This document shows positions 1 to 9,793 of a stretch of 64,000 nucleotides of DNA, piece after piece (the stretch's first letter is position 1; the number at the start of each line of letters is the position of its first letter). Origin of the DNA: Rhodopseudomonas sp. (GTDB taxonomy: Bacteria > Pseudomonadota > Alphaproteobacteria > Rhizobiales > Xanthobacteraceae); NCBI RefSeq assembly GCF_013377015.1, contig NZ_JACABA010000002.1, positions 1,331,691-1,395,690 of the forward strand. The letters are read 5' to 3'. Below the pieces are notes generated by a model, which saw only the letters and a program-made list of their open reading frames with translations, searched no databases and had not been told where the DNA came from. The position numbers and the translations under genes are program-made.

Positions 1-1289
1 CGCTCCAGATGCCGGACCAGATCGGCTTCGATCTGGTCGCGTACCAGCCGCACCGAGCGTCCTGCGGTCAGCGCTTCGGAGGACACCCGCATCGCGGTCT
101 TCAGAAAATCGATCGCGGCGTCGCGGCCGAGCGCCTGATCGAGCCGTTCGCCGAAGCCGATCCGGGTCGGCGCGGCGTTGCGCACCGCGGAGCCGATCAA
201 CTGGTCGCCGCCGAGTTCGAGGAAGCCGCGGTGCCCGATCCGGTCCCGCGCCGCCCATTTGAGGATGGCGGTGGCGTCGTTCTTCGCCACCCAGGTGCGG
301 AGCAATTTGCGCGCTTTGTTCCAGTCGATCAGGAACACCAACGCCGCGCCGATCGCGGCCAGGAAGGCGTCGCGTTCCTTGGCGCTGTCGGCGTGCAATT
401 GTCCAGTCACTAGATAAAGCGTGCCGTCGTTGCCGAGCCCTTCGGCGACGTGGCGATCGAGCCCGCTCCATTTCGCCGGAAAATCCTCGAACTCGCCGAC
501 GAAGAATTTGGCGCGGGCGCGATGGATGTCGGTGTAGGTGACGGTGACGGCGTTCTTCTTGACGGCGATCACCACCACATGCGCGTCGGTGGTGCCAATA
601 TCGTTTTGGATCAACAGCCGCGGTCCCGACCGCGTCGCCATGGTGTCGAGGCCGGGGTGGTTGAATTTCAGCGCCCGGGTCTGGTCCAGCCCGCGCATGA
701 AACTTTCCACCGCGCCGTGATCTTCCTGGCGCAGCCCAAAGGCCTTGGCGCCGGCGACGGTCTCCTCGGCGCACCCCGCCGCCAGGCGGTTCAACGCCTT
801 GTGCAGGTCCATCACCAGGCGATGCAGGCCGTCGGTGCCGTTCTCTGCGATTCCGGTGAGATTGGCGATCCGCGCCAGTTCGATCTCGTTGCCGGGCTCC
901 AGAGCGCCGCCGGCCACCAGCGCCGCGAGCCTTGCCTCCATGGTCGCCCCGGCGCCCGCGTCGCCCGCCTTCACCGCGCGGATCATGGCGCCGACGTCGT
1001 CGACAATGTCCTTGATCAATCGCGCCAGGTTCGGCGCGGTGATGCGGCCGTCGCCGGCGAGGTGGGCATCGGCGATCAGCGTCGCCACGGTGGCGGGCGC
1101 AATCCCGGCGGCGTGACATTCGGCTTGCAGGTCCGGCGCCGGACGATCCGGCTGCCGCGCGCGCTGCGCCGCGGCCTGCAAGGCGCTCATCCGCACCTTG
1201 ACGCGGTCGTTGGCGGCCAATCCCTCTGCCACCAGCGTCGGCAGCAGCATGTCGGTCTGGCCAAGCTGTTCGATGATCTGCGACTTCAT
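1..1289 (-). CDS. Conserved protein of unknown function, 3' end outside the window
   Basis: An open frame with no stop runs on the minus strand from an ATG at 1289 to the window edge: 429 codons, still open. The protein starts MKSQIIEQLGQ. It is soluble-looking, with no signal peptide or membrane helix, an alanine-rich helical first half and a mixed second half (for example the segment RSGPRLLIQNDIGTTDAHVV). A purine-rich GGGGGCGGA lies just upstream of the ATG. It is divergent from the radical SAM gene at 1454, with about 165 bp between starts. I do not recognise a family. The long uninterrupted frame, the codon use and the ribosome binding site make it a real gene; the function is unknown. 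Confidence 0.75.
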   Translation of the reverse strand, partial: MKSQIIEQLGQTDMLLPTLVAEGLAANDRVKVRMSALQAAAQRARQPDRPAPDLQAECHAAGIAPATVATLIADAHLAGDGRITAPNLARLIKDIVDDVGAMIRAVKAGDAGAGATMEARLAALVAGGALEPGNEIELARIANLTGIAENGTDGLHRLVMDLHKALNRLAAGCAEETVAGAKAFGLRQEDHGAVESFMRGLDQTRALKFNHPGLDTMATRSGPRLLIQNDIGTTDAHVVVIAVKKNAVTVTYTDIHRARAKFFVGEFEDFPAKWSGLDRHVAEGLGNDGTLYLVTGQLHADSAKERDAFLAAIGAALVFLIDWNKARKLLRTWVAKNDATAILKWAARDRIGHRGFLELGGDQLIGSAVRNAAPTRIGFGERLDQALGRDAAIDFLKTAMRVSSEALTAGRSVRLVRDQIEADLVRHLE

Positions 1290-1453
1290 GGCGGTCCGCC
1301 CCCGGGGCTTCGACGATAGCTCTATGCGCCGACTCCGCGACCGTTTGATTGCGTTGGATCAGGTTCCAGCAAGTCGCGGCGGTCGGACGCCATGAACCAT
1401 CGCCTGCGGATTTTGTTCTTGATTTGTTCCAGATGGTTGCTATCGTCTCCAAT

Positions 1454-2614
1454 ATGAGCAGAGCATCCGTTGCCCTCAAGCGCCCGCCGGTCACGGCGCC
1501 CTCCGAACCGGCGGGCGCGACTACTCCCTTTCCGGCGATCGAGGTTGCGATCGACCGCGAACGCCGCCGCGGTCGCGGCGCGCAGTCCAACGGCTGCGGC
1601 CGGTTCGAGGCCGAGGCCCGGGTGGCGTTCGACGACGGCTGGCAGAGCCTCGACGACCTGCCGGCGTTCAAGACGACCGTCGCGCTCGACACCGCGCGCA
1701 AAGTCATCACCCGCAACGAGTCGCCGGACATCGGCTTCGACCGTTCGATCAATCCCTATCGCGGCTGCGAGCACGGTTGCGTCTACTGCTTTGCGCGGCC
1801 GACCCACGCCTATCTGGGACTGTCGCCGGGGCTGGATTTCGAATCCAAGCTGTTCGCCAAGCCGGACGCGCCGGCGCTGCTGGAGAAGGAACTGGCGGCG
1901 CAGGGTTACGAACCGAAGATGATCGCGATCGGCACCAATACCGATCCGTATCAACCGATCGAGCGCGACCACAACATCATGCGCGGGATTCTCGAAGTGC
2001 TGGAGCGCGCCTCGCATCCGGTCGGCATTGTCACCAAGTCGGCTTTGGTCACCCGCGACATCGATATTCTCTCGCGGATGGCGAAGCGCAATCTCGCCAA
2101 GGTGGCGATCTCGGTGACCTCGCTGGACCCCAAACTCGCCCGCAGCATGGAGCCGCGCGCCTCGGCGCCGGCAAAGCGGCTGGAGGCGCTGCGGCAATTG
2201 TCGGAGGCTGGAATTCCCACCACCGTGATGGTGGCGCCGGTGATTCCGGCGCTGAACGATGCCGAGATTGAGCGGATTCTCGACGCCGCGGCCCATGCCG
2301 GGGTCAAGGAAGCCAGCTACATCCTGCTGCGGCTGCCGCTGGAAGTCCGCGACCTGTTCCGGGAATGGCTGATGGCGAATTACCCCGACCGCTATCGCCA
2401 CGTCTTCACCCTCATCCGCGAGATGCGCGATGGACGTGACTACGACTCGCAATGGGGCACGCGGATGAAGGGCACCGGGCCGATGGCCTGGATGATCGGG
2501 CGGCGGTTCGAGATCGCCTGCACCCGGCTCGGCCTGAACAAGCGGCGCTCGAAGCTGACCACCGACCATTTCTCCCGGCCGGAGCGCAGCGGCCAGCAAT
2601 TGAGTCTGTTCTAG
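1454..2614 (+). CDS. PA0069-family radical SAM protein
   Basis: 386 aa. The radical SAM cluster CEHGCVYC (Cys105, Cys109, Cys112) lies in the sequence [17 protein letters not shown], typical of the PA0069 / spore-photolyase-like (SplB-related) branch of the superfamily. The cluster binds a 4Fe-4S that cleaves S-adenosylmethionine; the substrate of this branch is not known to me. The frame is open upstream to 1349, but the ATG at 1454 ([12 protein letters not shown]) gives the expected N-terminus and the upstream extension looks like leader DNA. A low-complexity, positively charged N-terminus precedes the core. rnhB follows 79 bp downstream on the same strand, so the two may be co-transcribed. 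Confidence 0.88.
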   Translation: MSRASVALKRPPVTAPSEPAGATTPFPAIEVAIDRERRRGRGAQSNGCGRFEAEARVAFDDGWQSLDDLPAFKTTVALDTARKVITRNESPDIGFDRSINPYRGCEHGCVYCFARPTHAYLGLSPGLDFESKLFAKPDAPALLEKELAAQGYEPKMIAIGTNTDPYQPIERDHNIMRGILEVLERASHPVGIVTKSALVTRDIDILSRMAKRNLAKVAISVTSLDPKLARSMEPRASAPAKRLEALRQLSEAGIPTTVMVAPVIPALNDAEIERILDAAAHAGVKEASYILLRLPLEVRDLFREWLMANYPDRYRHVFTLIREMRDGRDYDSQWGTRMKGTGPMAWMIGRRFEIACTRLGLNKRRSKLTTDHFSRPERSGQQLSLF

Positions 2615-2693
2615 CGACCGCGCGCCGCTGAATAACGGGCATGGCGCGGATTTTCCGGTTGCGCGTGCCGTGGCCGGCCCGCAGCATCCCGGC

Positions 2694-3428
2694 ATGATTC
2701 GGGACCAGGAAAAACTGCCGCCCAAGCCGGCCAAGGGCGTGATCGCGGTGGCGCCGCCGAGCTTCAAGCGGGAACGTGCGCTGCTCAAGCGCGGGGTCTG
2801 GCCGGTGGCCGGTTGCGACGAGGCCGGGCGCGGCCCGCTGGCGGGGCCGGTGGTCGCCGCCGCGGTGGTGCTCGATCCCAAGCGGATTCCCAAAGGTCTC
2901 GACGATTCCAAGCGGCTGACTGCCGAGAAGCGCGAAGCGCTGTTCGAGCAAATCTGCGCCACCGCCTCGGTCGCGGTGGCTTATGCATCGCCGGCGCGAA
3001 TCGATCGCGACAACATCCTGCGCGCCTCGTTGTGGGCGCTGGCCCGCGCGGTGCAGGCGCTGCCGGAGATGCCGCAGCACGTGTTGGTCGATGGTCGCGA
3101 TCGGCTCGATATCTCCTGCGATTGCGATGCCGTGATCGGCGGCGACGGCTTGGTGCTTTCGATCGCGGCGGCATCGATTATCGCCAAAGTGTCGCGGGAC
3201 CGCCTGATGTGCAAGCTGGCGCTGGATTGTCCAGGCTACGGCTTCGAGAATCACAAGGGCTATGGCGTGCCGGAGCATCTCGAGGCGCTGGCTCGGCTCG
3301 GTCCTAGCGTGCACCACCGCCGTTTCTTTGCGCCGGTCGCAGCGGCGCGGGAGCGCCACGAGGCGCTGGCGCGCGCGGGTAACCGGGGTGAAGCGGAAGC
3401 CCTAATCATCATAGAAGCGGCGCTTTGA
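2694..3428 (+). CDS. rnhB: Ribonuclease HII
   Basis: 244 aa. Removes RNA from RNA/DNA hybrids and excises misincorporated ribonucleotides. The signature [14 protein letters not shown] near residues 40-53 carries the first Asp-Glu of the active site, followed by DDSKRLT, the second acidic segment LVDGRD, and [12 protein letters not shown], then the HKGYGVPEH motif; all are diagnostic for RNase HII rather than HI or HIII. A lysine-rich N-terminal extension of about 35 residues precedes the core. I prefer the ATG at 2694 over the in-frame GTG at 2670, because family members start close to this point. Confidence 0.95.
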   Translation: MIRDQEKLPPKPAKGVIAVAPPSFKRERALLKRGVWPVAGCDEAGRGPLAGPVVAAAVVLDPKRIPKGLDDSKRLTAEKREALFEQICATASVAVAYASPARIDRDNILRASLWALARAVQALPEMPQHVLVDGRDRLDISCDCDAVIGGDGLVLSIAAASIIAKVSRDRLMCKLALDCPGYGFENHKGYGVPEHLEALARLGPSVHHRRFFAPVAAARERHEALARAGNRGEAEALIIIEAAL

Positions 3429-3504
3429 ACCAGGCCAAGCCGGTTGCCTGAGTGGCCCGTGGGCTCTATCAGGATGGGACTCAATCCCGCTGACCCCGGT
3501 TTGC

Positions 3505-5016
3505 ATGCGTTTCACCTCCCTGATCATCGAACTGATCCGCGCCCGGCCGCGGCTGGTGTTCTGGCTCGTGGTGATGTGTCAGGCGCTGCTGTGGCTGCTG
3601 GTGCCGGTGATTTTCTACTCCAGCCCGCCGACCGACACGGTGACCGTGCTGGCCTATGGGCGGGAATATCAGGTCGGCTCCGATCTCGGCCCGCCATTGG
3701 CGTTCTGGCTCGCCGATATCGCATTCCGCGCCGCCGGCAATCATGTCGTCGGCGTCTATCTGCTGTCGCAGCTGTGCTTCATCGTGACGTTCTACGCACT
3801 GTACCAGTTGGCGCGCGCCGTGGTCGGGGCGCAGCAGGCCGTAATCGCGGTGCTGCTGACCATGACGGTGACCGCGTTCAGCTCTCCCGGCGTCGAATTC
3901 GGGCCGCTGATTCTGGCGCGGCCGTTGTGGGCGCTGGTGCTGCTGCACAGCTGGCTGATCATCGGCCAGGGCCGCCGCAGCGCCTGGTTCGCGCTGTCGA
4001 TCGAGGCCGGCCTGCTGTTGCTCACCACGGTTGCTGCCCCAGTCTTGCTGTTGCTGCCGATCGGATTCGCGCTGGCCACGGAGCGCAGCCGGCGCGCGCT
4101 CAAGTCGTTCGATCCGTTGTTCGCGCTGCTGGTCGTGGCGGTGTTGGTGCTGCCCTATGCGATCTGGTTGTTCCGCGCCGATATCTTCGCGCTGCCGCCG
4201 TGGCCCGCCACCGCGGAACTGCCGGACCGGGTGCTGCGGTGGGGCGAATTGTCCGGCGGGCTGCTGCTGGGGTTGATCGGAATCGTGGTGTTGGTGGTGC
4301 TCAATTCGGCCTGGTTCCACCGCAAGCCGGAAAACGCCCCGATCATCTTTCGTCCGCCGGTCGACCCGCTGGCGCGGCAGTTCGTCTACGTCTTCGCGCT
4401 GGTGCCGGCGCTGGCCGGCAGCTTCGTCGCCGGCATGTTCGGTCTGGATCACGTCGTTGGCGGACCGGGCATCGCGCTGTTGATGTCGGGACTGGCAGTG
4501 GTCGTGACGACGGGCGACCTGGTCTATCTGCGCCGCCAGCGCGTCCTGCGCGCGGTGTGGGCGGCGGCGATCGCGGCTCCCGCGCTAGCGGTGATGGCCA
4601 CCACGGTGATCCAGCCCTGGACCGGCAAGGGCGAACTGGCGACCTCGCTGCCGGCGAACGACATCGCCCGCTATTTCAGCGACAGTTTCGAGCGCCGCAC
4701 CAACCGGCCGCTGCAGGTGGTGGCCGGCGATCCGCAATTGGCCGGGTTGATCGGGATGGGCCCGTCGCGTCCGCATCTGTTTCTCGATGCGACGCCGCAG
4801 CGCACGCCATGGGTGACGCCGGCGAAGTTCGGGGAACTCGGCGGCGTCGTGGTGTGGCGCGCGGCCGATACCGCCGGCAAACCGCCTGACGACATCGCCC
4901 AGCGCTTTCCCGACATCGTTCCGGAATTGCCGCGCGCGTTCGAACGGATGATCGCCGGTCGGCAGCCCTTGCTGCGGATCGGCTGGGCCATCGTGCGGCC
5001 GAAACAAACGCCGTAG
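3505..5016 (+). CDS. Glycosyltransferase family 39-like integral membrane protein
   Basis: 503 aa with about ten hydrophobic helices over residues 1-390 and a roughly 110-residue extracytoplasmic tail. After the first helix comes YGREYQVGSDLGPPLAFWL, in the position and style of the first-loop segment of GT39 / ArnT-PMT-type glycosyltransferases, which transfer sugars from polyprenyl phosphates on the periplasmic side. I do not see a clean acidic pair in this loop, so catalytic competence is uncertain. It lies 76 bp after rnhB on the same strand and converges with the uracil-DNA glycosylase gene, with only 3 bp between stop codons. The acceptor molecule cannot be predicted from context. Confidence 0.75.
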   Translation: MRFTSLIIELIRARPRLVFWLVVMCQALLWLLVPVIFYSSPPTDTVTVLAYGREYQVGSDLGPPLAFWLADIAFRAAGNHVVGVYLLSQLCFIVTFYALYQLARAVVGAQQAVIAVLLTMTVTAFSSPGVEFGPLILARPLWALVLLHSWLIIGQGRRSAWFALSIEAGLLLLTTVAAPVLLLLPIGFALATERSRRALKSFDPLFALLVVAVLVLPYAIWLFRADIFALPPWPATAELPDRVLRWGELSGGLLLGLIGIVVLVVLNSAWFHRKPENAPIIFRPPVDPLARQFVYVFALVPALAGSFVAGMFGLDHVVGGPGIALLMSGLAVVVTTGDLVYLRRQRVLRAVWAAAIAAPALAVMATTVIQPWTGKGELATSLPANDIARYFSDSFERRTNRPLQVVAGDPQLAGLIGMGPSRPHLFLDATPQRTPWVTPAKFGELGGVVVWRAADTAGKPPDDIAQRFPDIVPELPRAFERMIAGRQPLLRIGWAIVRPKQTP

Positions 5017-5019
5017 CCC

Positions 5020-5859
5020 TTACACGCCGTCCTTGCCTGGGCTCTCCGCCAGCGCGGTGGCGATGGCGCGCAGATCCTGCCAGGCCAACCGCTTGTAGGA
5101 CGGTGAGCGCAGCAGGTAGGCCGGGTGAAACGTCGGCAGCGCGCGGATCTCGCGGGTTCCGGTGTCGTAGTCGAACCAGCGCCCGCGGGTCCGCATGATG
5201 CCGTCGCGGGTCGCCAGCAACGTCTGTGTTGATGGATTGCCCAGCGTCACCAGCACGTCCGGATTGACGAGTTCGATCTGCCGGCGGATGAACGGCAGGC
5301 AGATCTGGGTCTCTTGCGGCGTCGGCGTCCGGTTGCCGGGCGGCCGCCACGGAATCACATTGGCGATGTAGGCATTGCCGCGGTTCAGCCCGATCGCCGC
5401 CAGCATCAGATCGAGCAGTTTTCCGGAGCGCCCGACGAACGGCAGTCCCTCGATATCCTCCTCGCGCCCGGGCGCCTCGCCGACGAACATCACCCGCGCC
5501 TTCGGATTGCCGTCGCCAAACACCAGTCGCGTCGCGGTGGCTTTCAGCGCGCAGCCGTCGAACCTCTCCATGAGGGCGCGCAGCGCCTCCAGCGATGGCG
5601 CGGTCGCTGCTGCGTCCCGCGCCGAGGCGATCGCAGCGTCAGGCGCGGGTGCCGGAACACCGGTCGGAGCCGCGATCGGTCCCGGCGATTTCATAGCCGG
5701 CTGCGCGGTCGCGCCGGTGTACGCCAGGCGCGGCTCCGCGGCGGCCGCAACCTCGTCGGTCATCCGGCTGACCGGTTCGTCGTTCAGTGCGCAATCGACG
5801 CCGGCTTCGAGATAGAACGCCAGCAATTGATGCACGCTCGGTGCGCGGTCAGGTGTCAT
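5020..5859 (-). CDS. Uracil-DNA glycosylase, family 4-like
   Basis: 279 aa. Starts base-excision repair by removing uracil from DNA. Motif A is GEAPGREEDIEGLPFVGRSG (residues 128-146) and motif B is HPAYLLRSP. An N-terminal region of about 90 residues, rich in alanine and proline, is not part of the fold. Canonical family 4 enzymes bind a 4Fe-4S cluster with four cysteines; here only Cys103 and Cys187 are present, while the equivalents of the other two are Phe100 and Trp171 (NVIPWRPP where cluster enzymes have Cys). It may therefore lack the cluster. The ATG at 5859 is the only good start. It is divergent from the ETF-QO gene. Confidence 0.88.
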   Translation of the reverse strand: MTPDRAPSVHQLLAFYLEAGVDCALNDEPVSRMTDEVAAAAEPRLAYTGATAQPAMKSPGPIAAPTGVPAPAPDAAIASARDAAATAPSLEALRALMERFDGCALKATATRLVFGDGNPKARVMFVGEAPGREEDIEGLPFVGRSGKLLDLMLAAIGLNRGNAYIANVIPWRPPGNRTPTPQETQICLPFIRRQIELVNPDVLVTLGNPSTQTLLATRDGIMRTRGRWFDYDTGTREIRALPTFHPAYLLRSPSYKRLAWQDLRAIATALAESPGKDGV

Positions 5860-6093
5860 GTTTCAAGTGTCAAGTTGAGCTGTCGCCATCGTCGACGGCT
5901 CAGAACTCCGAGGCCGAAGGTCTCAACGCGGCCGGCCATTGCTGTGTCCGGCCAACAGTAACTCTGGACCAGAACGCAGCGCGGCGAAAGCCGGCAGTTG
6001 TTCGCCCGGTACATTTGGGTGGTTGTCCTTCCGGGAAAAATCGGAAACAACACCCCCTGGAAACGTTCCGAAGTGCCTGTGCGAGAAAAAAAC

Positions 6094-7752
6094 ATGAGTG
6101 CAGAACCGCTGCCGCCCCGCGAGTCCATGGAATTCGACGTCGTCATCGTGGGTGCGGGACCCTCCGGTCTGGCGGCTGCAATCCGGCTGAAGCAGATCAA
6201 TCCCGAACTCACGGTGGTCGTTGTTGAGAAGGGCTCCGAAGTTGGCGCCCATATCCTGTCAGGCGCGGTGATCGATCCGACGCCGCTCGACAAGCTGCTG
6301 CCGGGCTGGCGCGAAGACGCTGACTGTTCGCTGAAGACGCACGTCACCGACGACCATTTCTTCGTGATGACGGGCGCGACGTCGTTCAAGGTGCCGAGCT
6401 TCTTGGTGCCGCCGATGCTGAACAACCACAAGAACTTCATCGGCTCGCTCGGCGATCTATGCCGCTGGCTGGCGCCGCAGGCCGAGGCGCTGGGGGTCGA
6501 GATCTATCCCGGCTTCGCCGCCACCGAAGTGTTATACGGCGAGAACGGCGAAGTCCGCGGCATCGCCACCGGCGACATGGGGATCGGCCGCGACGGCCAG
6601 CCGAAGGATTCCTTCACCCGCGGCATGGAACTGCTCGGCAAGTACACGCTGTTCGCCGAAGGCGCGCGCGGCAGCCTGTCGAAGCAGCTGATCGCCAAAT
6701 ACCAGCTCGACAAGGACAGCGAGCCGGCGAAATTCGGCATCGGCCTCAAGGAAGTCTGGCAGATCGATCCGAAGAAGCACAAGAAGGGTCTGGTGGCGCA
6801 TTCGTTCGGCTGGCCGCTCAGCAACACCATCGGCGGCGGCTCGTTCCTTTATCACTATGGGGACAATCTGGTGGCGGTCGGCTTCGTGGTGCATCTGAAC
6901 TACGACGACCCCTATCTGTCGCCGTTCGACAATTTCCAGCGCTTCAAGACCCATCCCTCGATCAGCCGCATCTTTGAAGGCGGCAAGCGGATCTCCTACG
7001 GTGCCCGCGCCATCACCGAGGGCGGCTATCAATCGGTGCCGCGGCTGAGCTTCCCGGGCGGCGCGCTTGTTGGCTGCGCCGCGGGCTTCGTCAACGTGCC
7101 GCGCATCAAGGGCGTGCACAATGCGATCGGCAGCGGCATGCTGGCGGCCGAACACACAGCCGCCGCGCTCGCCAGCGGCCGCGCCAACGACGAACTGGTC
7201 GAATATGAAAACGCCTGGCGCGGTTCCGCGGTCGGCAAGGACCTGTTCAGAGTCCGCAACATTAAGCCGCTATGGTCGAATTTCGGCACCAGAGTCGGCG
7301 TGATGCTGGCCGGGTTCGAGATGTGGTGTTCGACGCTGGGTTTCTCGCTGTTCGGAACCCTATCGCATTCGAAGCGCGACCGCGACACGCTGAAGCCCGC
7401 CAAGGAATACAAGCCGTTCCCGCCGGTGAAGCCGGACGGCAAGCTGACCTTCGACCGGCTGTCGTCGGTGTTCCTGTCCAATACGAATCACGAGGAGGAC
7501 CAGCCGGTTCATCTCAAGGTCGCGGACATCAGCCTGCAGAAGAGTTCCGAGCACGACGTCTATGCCGGCCCCTCCGGTCGTTATTGTCCGGCGGGGGTCT
7601 ATGAATGGGTCGATGAAACCGCCGAACCGCGCTTCGTCATCAACGCGCAAAACTGCGTTCATTGCAAAACCTGCGATATCAAGGACCCCAACGGCAACAT
7701 CACCTGGGTGCCGCCGGAGGGCGGCGGCGGCCCGAATTATCAGGGCATGTGA
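6094..7752 (+). CDS. Electron transfer flavoprotein-ubiquinone oxidoreductase
   Basis: 552 aa, the usual length. Passes electrons from ETF (fatty-acid, glutaryl-CoA and amino-acid oxidation) to membrane ubiquinone. N-terminal FAD-binding motif VIVGAGPSGLAAAIRL; C-terminal 4Fe-4S cluster ligands Cys498, Cys521, Cys524 and Cys527 in the sequence NCVHCKTCDIKDP; the protein ends GGGGPNYQGM, typical for the family. The frame is open from 5998, but the ATG at 6094 (MSAEPLPPRESMEF) matches the family N-terminus. It stands alone here; a likely client, glutaryl-CoA dehydrogenase, is encoded at 52948. Confidence 0.96.
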   Translation: MSAEPLPPRESMEFDVVIVGAGPSGLAAAIRLKQINPELTVVVVEKGSEVGAHILSGAVIDPTPLDKLLPGWREDADCSLKTHVTDDHFFVMTGATSFKVPSFLVPPMLNNHKNFIGSLGDLCRWLAPQAEALGVEIYPGFAATEVLYGENGEVRGIATGDMGIGRDGQPKDSFTRGMELLGKYTLFAEGARGSLSKQLIAKYQLDKDSEPAKFGIGLKEVWQIDPKKHKKGLVAHSFGWPLSNTIGGGSFLYHYGDNLVAVGFVVHLNYDDPYLSPFDNFQRFKTHPSISRIFEGGKRISYGARAITEGGYQSVPRLSFPGGALVGCAAGFVNVPRIKGVHNAIGSGMLAAEHTAAALASGRANDELVEYENAWRGSAVGKDLFRVRNIKPLWSNFGTRVGVMLAGFEMWCSTLGFSLFGTLSHSKRDRDTLKPAKEYKPFPPVKPDGKLTFDRLSSVFLSNTNHEEDQPVHLKVADISLQKSSEHDVYAGPSGRYCPAGVYEWVDETAEPRFVINAQNCVHCKTCDIKDPNGNITWVPPEGGGGPNYQGM

Positions 7753-8001
7753 CCCACGATCTCGTGAGCGGCGGCGTAGCCGGCAAATCGCCGCAGGTCA
7801 CGATGCTGCCATACTGCGGCCGTCTCAATCGAGCCGGCGGAACCGCGCCGCCGGCCTGTCCGACGGCTTTGTCTCCGATCGATTCCCGGCCCTATCCTTG
7901 CGGTTGAACCGCAAACGCGGCATTGTCACCGGCTTGATGCAGTCGGCTCGGCCTTTGGGCCCACCGAGCGTTCCGCAAATCCTGGAGCTAGGCGAACCTT
8001 G

Positions 8002-9780
8002 ATGTTTCTCATTCGATTTCGTCGCTCGATGATTGCCGCCGTCGCGCTAATGGCGCTGCCGATCTCGGGTCAGGTCCTGGCCCAGACCCCGGATCACCCC
8101 ACCGACAGTTCGGCGCAATTCCCAACCAGTCAGGATTTGCGAGCCTTGACCACGGCCGGCAGCTATCTCGCTGCGCGCCATGCCAGCGTTGAGCGCGACG
8201 CCAGCTCGGCGGCGACGTTCTATCGCTCGGCGCTGCGCCGTGATCCGGCCAACAACGAATTGCTCGATCGCGCCTTCATCTCCTCGCTCGCGGATGGCGA
8301 TATCGACGAAGCCGTGAAGCTCGCCGACCGTCTTCTGAAGATCGACAAAGCCAATCGGGTGGCGCGGCTGGTGGTCGGCGTGCGCGATCTGAAGCACAAG
8401 AAATATCCGGCGGCGCTGTCGAACATCAACCAGTCGGTGCGCGGTCCGATCACCGATCTGGTGGCGACGCTGCTGGCGGGCTGGGCCAGCTTTGGCGCCG
8501 GCGACACCAAGGGCGCGGTCGCCAACATCGACAAGCTGGCGGGGCCAGAATGGTATCCGATCTTCAAGGATCTGCATTCCGGCATGATCCTAGAGCTGGC
8601 GGACAAGCAGAAGGACGCCGGCGCCAGGCTGGAGCGGGCCTACAAGCTCGACGATTCCGCCCTGCGGGTGTCGGACGCCTATGCGCGCTGGTTGTCGCGC
8701 AACAAGGATGCCGCGGCCGCCACTGCGGTCTATGACAATTTTGACAAGAAGCTGGCGCGGCATCCGTTGGTGCTCGAAGGCATTCGCGAAACCAAGGCCG
8801 GCAAGAGACTGCCGCCGCTGGTCGACGGCCCGCAGGCCGGCGCCGCCGAAGCGCTGTACGGCATCGGCGCGTCGCTGACCCGCCGCGGCGGCGAGGATCT
8901 CGCGCTGGTCTACCTGCAGCTCGCACTTTATCTCGAGCCCAGTCACGCGCTGGCGCTGTTGTCGCTGGGCGATCTCTACGAGGCGGTGAAGAAGCCGCAG
9001 ATGGCGATCAAGGCCTATGAACGGGTGCCGGCCACTTCGCCGTTGAAGCGCAACGCGCAGATCCAGCTCGCGACCGATCTGGATGCTTCCGATCGCAGCG
9101 AAGAGGCGATCAAGATCCTGAAGGGCGTTACCGCGGAAGATCCGCGCGACCTCGAGGCAATCATGGCGCTCGGCAACATCGAGCGCGGCCGCAAGAAGTT
9201 CGCCGATTGCGCGGTGACCTATTCGCAGGGCATCGACGCGTTGTCGGGCGCCGAGAAGAACAACTGGGTGTATTATTACTTCCGCGGCATCTGTGAGGAG
9301 CGTTCCAAGCAGTGGGCCAAGGCCGAAGTCGATATGAAGAGGGCGCTGGAGCTGCAGCCGGAGCAGCCGCATGTCCTCAATTATCTCGGCTATTCGTGGA
9401 TCGATCAGGGTATCAATCTCGACGACGCCATGAAGATGATCAAGCGCGCGGTCGATCAACGTCCGGACGACGGTTACATCGTCGACTCGCTGGGCTGGGC
9501 CTATTTCCGGATCGGCAACTTCCAGGAAGCGGTCAAGAACCTCGAACGCGCGATCGAGCTGAAGCCGGAAGATCCGACCATCAACGATCATCTGGGCGAC
9601 GCCTATTGGCGGATCGGCCGCATCCTTGAAGCCAATTTCCAGTGGGCGCATGCCCGTGATCTGAAGCCGGATCCGGAGGAACTGCCGAAGATCGAGGCCA
9701 AGATCGCTAACGGTCTGTCGGAAGACACCTCGTCGGCGGCCTCCGCGGACAAGAAAAAAGAAGACGGCAAGGGCGGCTGA
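8002..9780 (+). CDS. Secreted tetratricopeptide-repeat protein
   Basis: 592 aa. Signal peptide with basic start, hydrophobic core and probable cleavage after VLAQ. The rest is alpha-helical TPR repeats; clear units include DAMKMIKRAVDQRPDDGYI, EAVKNLERAIELKPEDPTI and neighbours at residues 420-560, with less regular ones before. TPR proteins act as scaffolds, often in envelope complexes. It ends in a charged lysine-rich tail. The ATG at 8002 is preferred over the overlapping TTG at 7999. ispE starts within 15 bp of its stop, so translation is probably coupled. The partner is unknown. Confidence 0.85.
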   Translation: MFLIRFRRSMIAAVALMALPISGQVLAQTPDHPTDSSAQFPTSQDLRALTTAGSYLAARHASVERDASSAATFYRSALRRDPANNELLDRAFISSLADGDIDEAVKLADRLLKIDKANRVARLVVGVRDLKHKKYPAALSNINQSVRGPITDLVATLLAGWASFGAGDTKGAVANIDKLAGPEWYPIFKDLHSGMILELADKQKDAGARLERAYKLDDSALRVSDAYARWLSRNKDAAAATAVYDNFDKKLARHPLVLEGIRETKAGKRLPPLVDGPQAGAAEALYGIGASLTRRGGEDLALVYLQLALYLEPSHALALLSLGDLYEAVKKPQMAIKAYERVPATSPLKRNAQIQLATDLDASDRSEEAIKILKGVTAEDPRDLEAIMALGNIERGRKKFADCAVTYSQGIDALSGAEKNNWVYYYFRGICEERSKQWAKAEVDMKRALELQPEQPHVLNYLGYSWIDQGINLDDAMKMIKRAVDQRPDDGYIVDSLGWAYFRIGNFQEAVKNLERAIELKPEDPTINDHLGDAYWRIGRILEANFQWAHARDLKPDPEELPKIEAKIANGLSEDTSSAASADKKKEDGKGG

Positions 9781-9793
9781 GTTGAGTGACGGA

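Noticed and set aside
450-1319. 289-codon open frame on the plus strand
   Set aside because: It mirrors the unknown minus-strand gene at 1-1289; its protein is Arg/His/Gly-rich with no fold-like pattern, as expected for antisense frames in GC-rich DNA.
1322-2962. 546-codon minus-strand frame
   Set aside because: Antisense to the radical SAM and rnhB genes, which have diagnostic motifs; the antisense protein is low-complexity.
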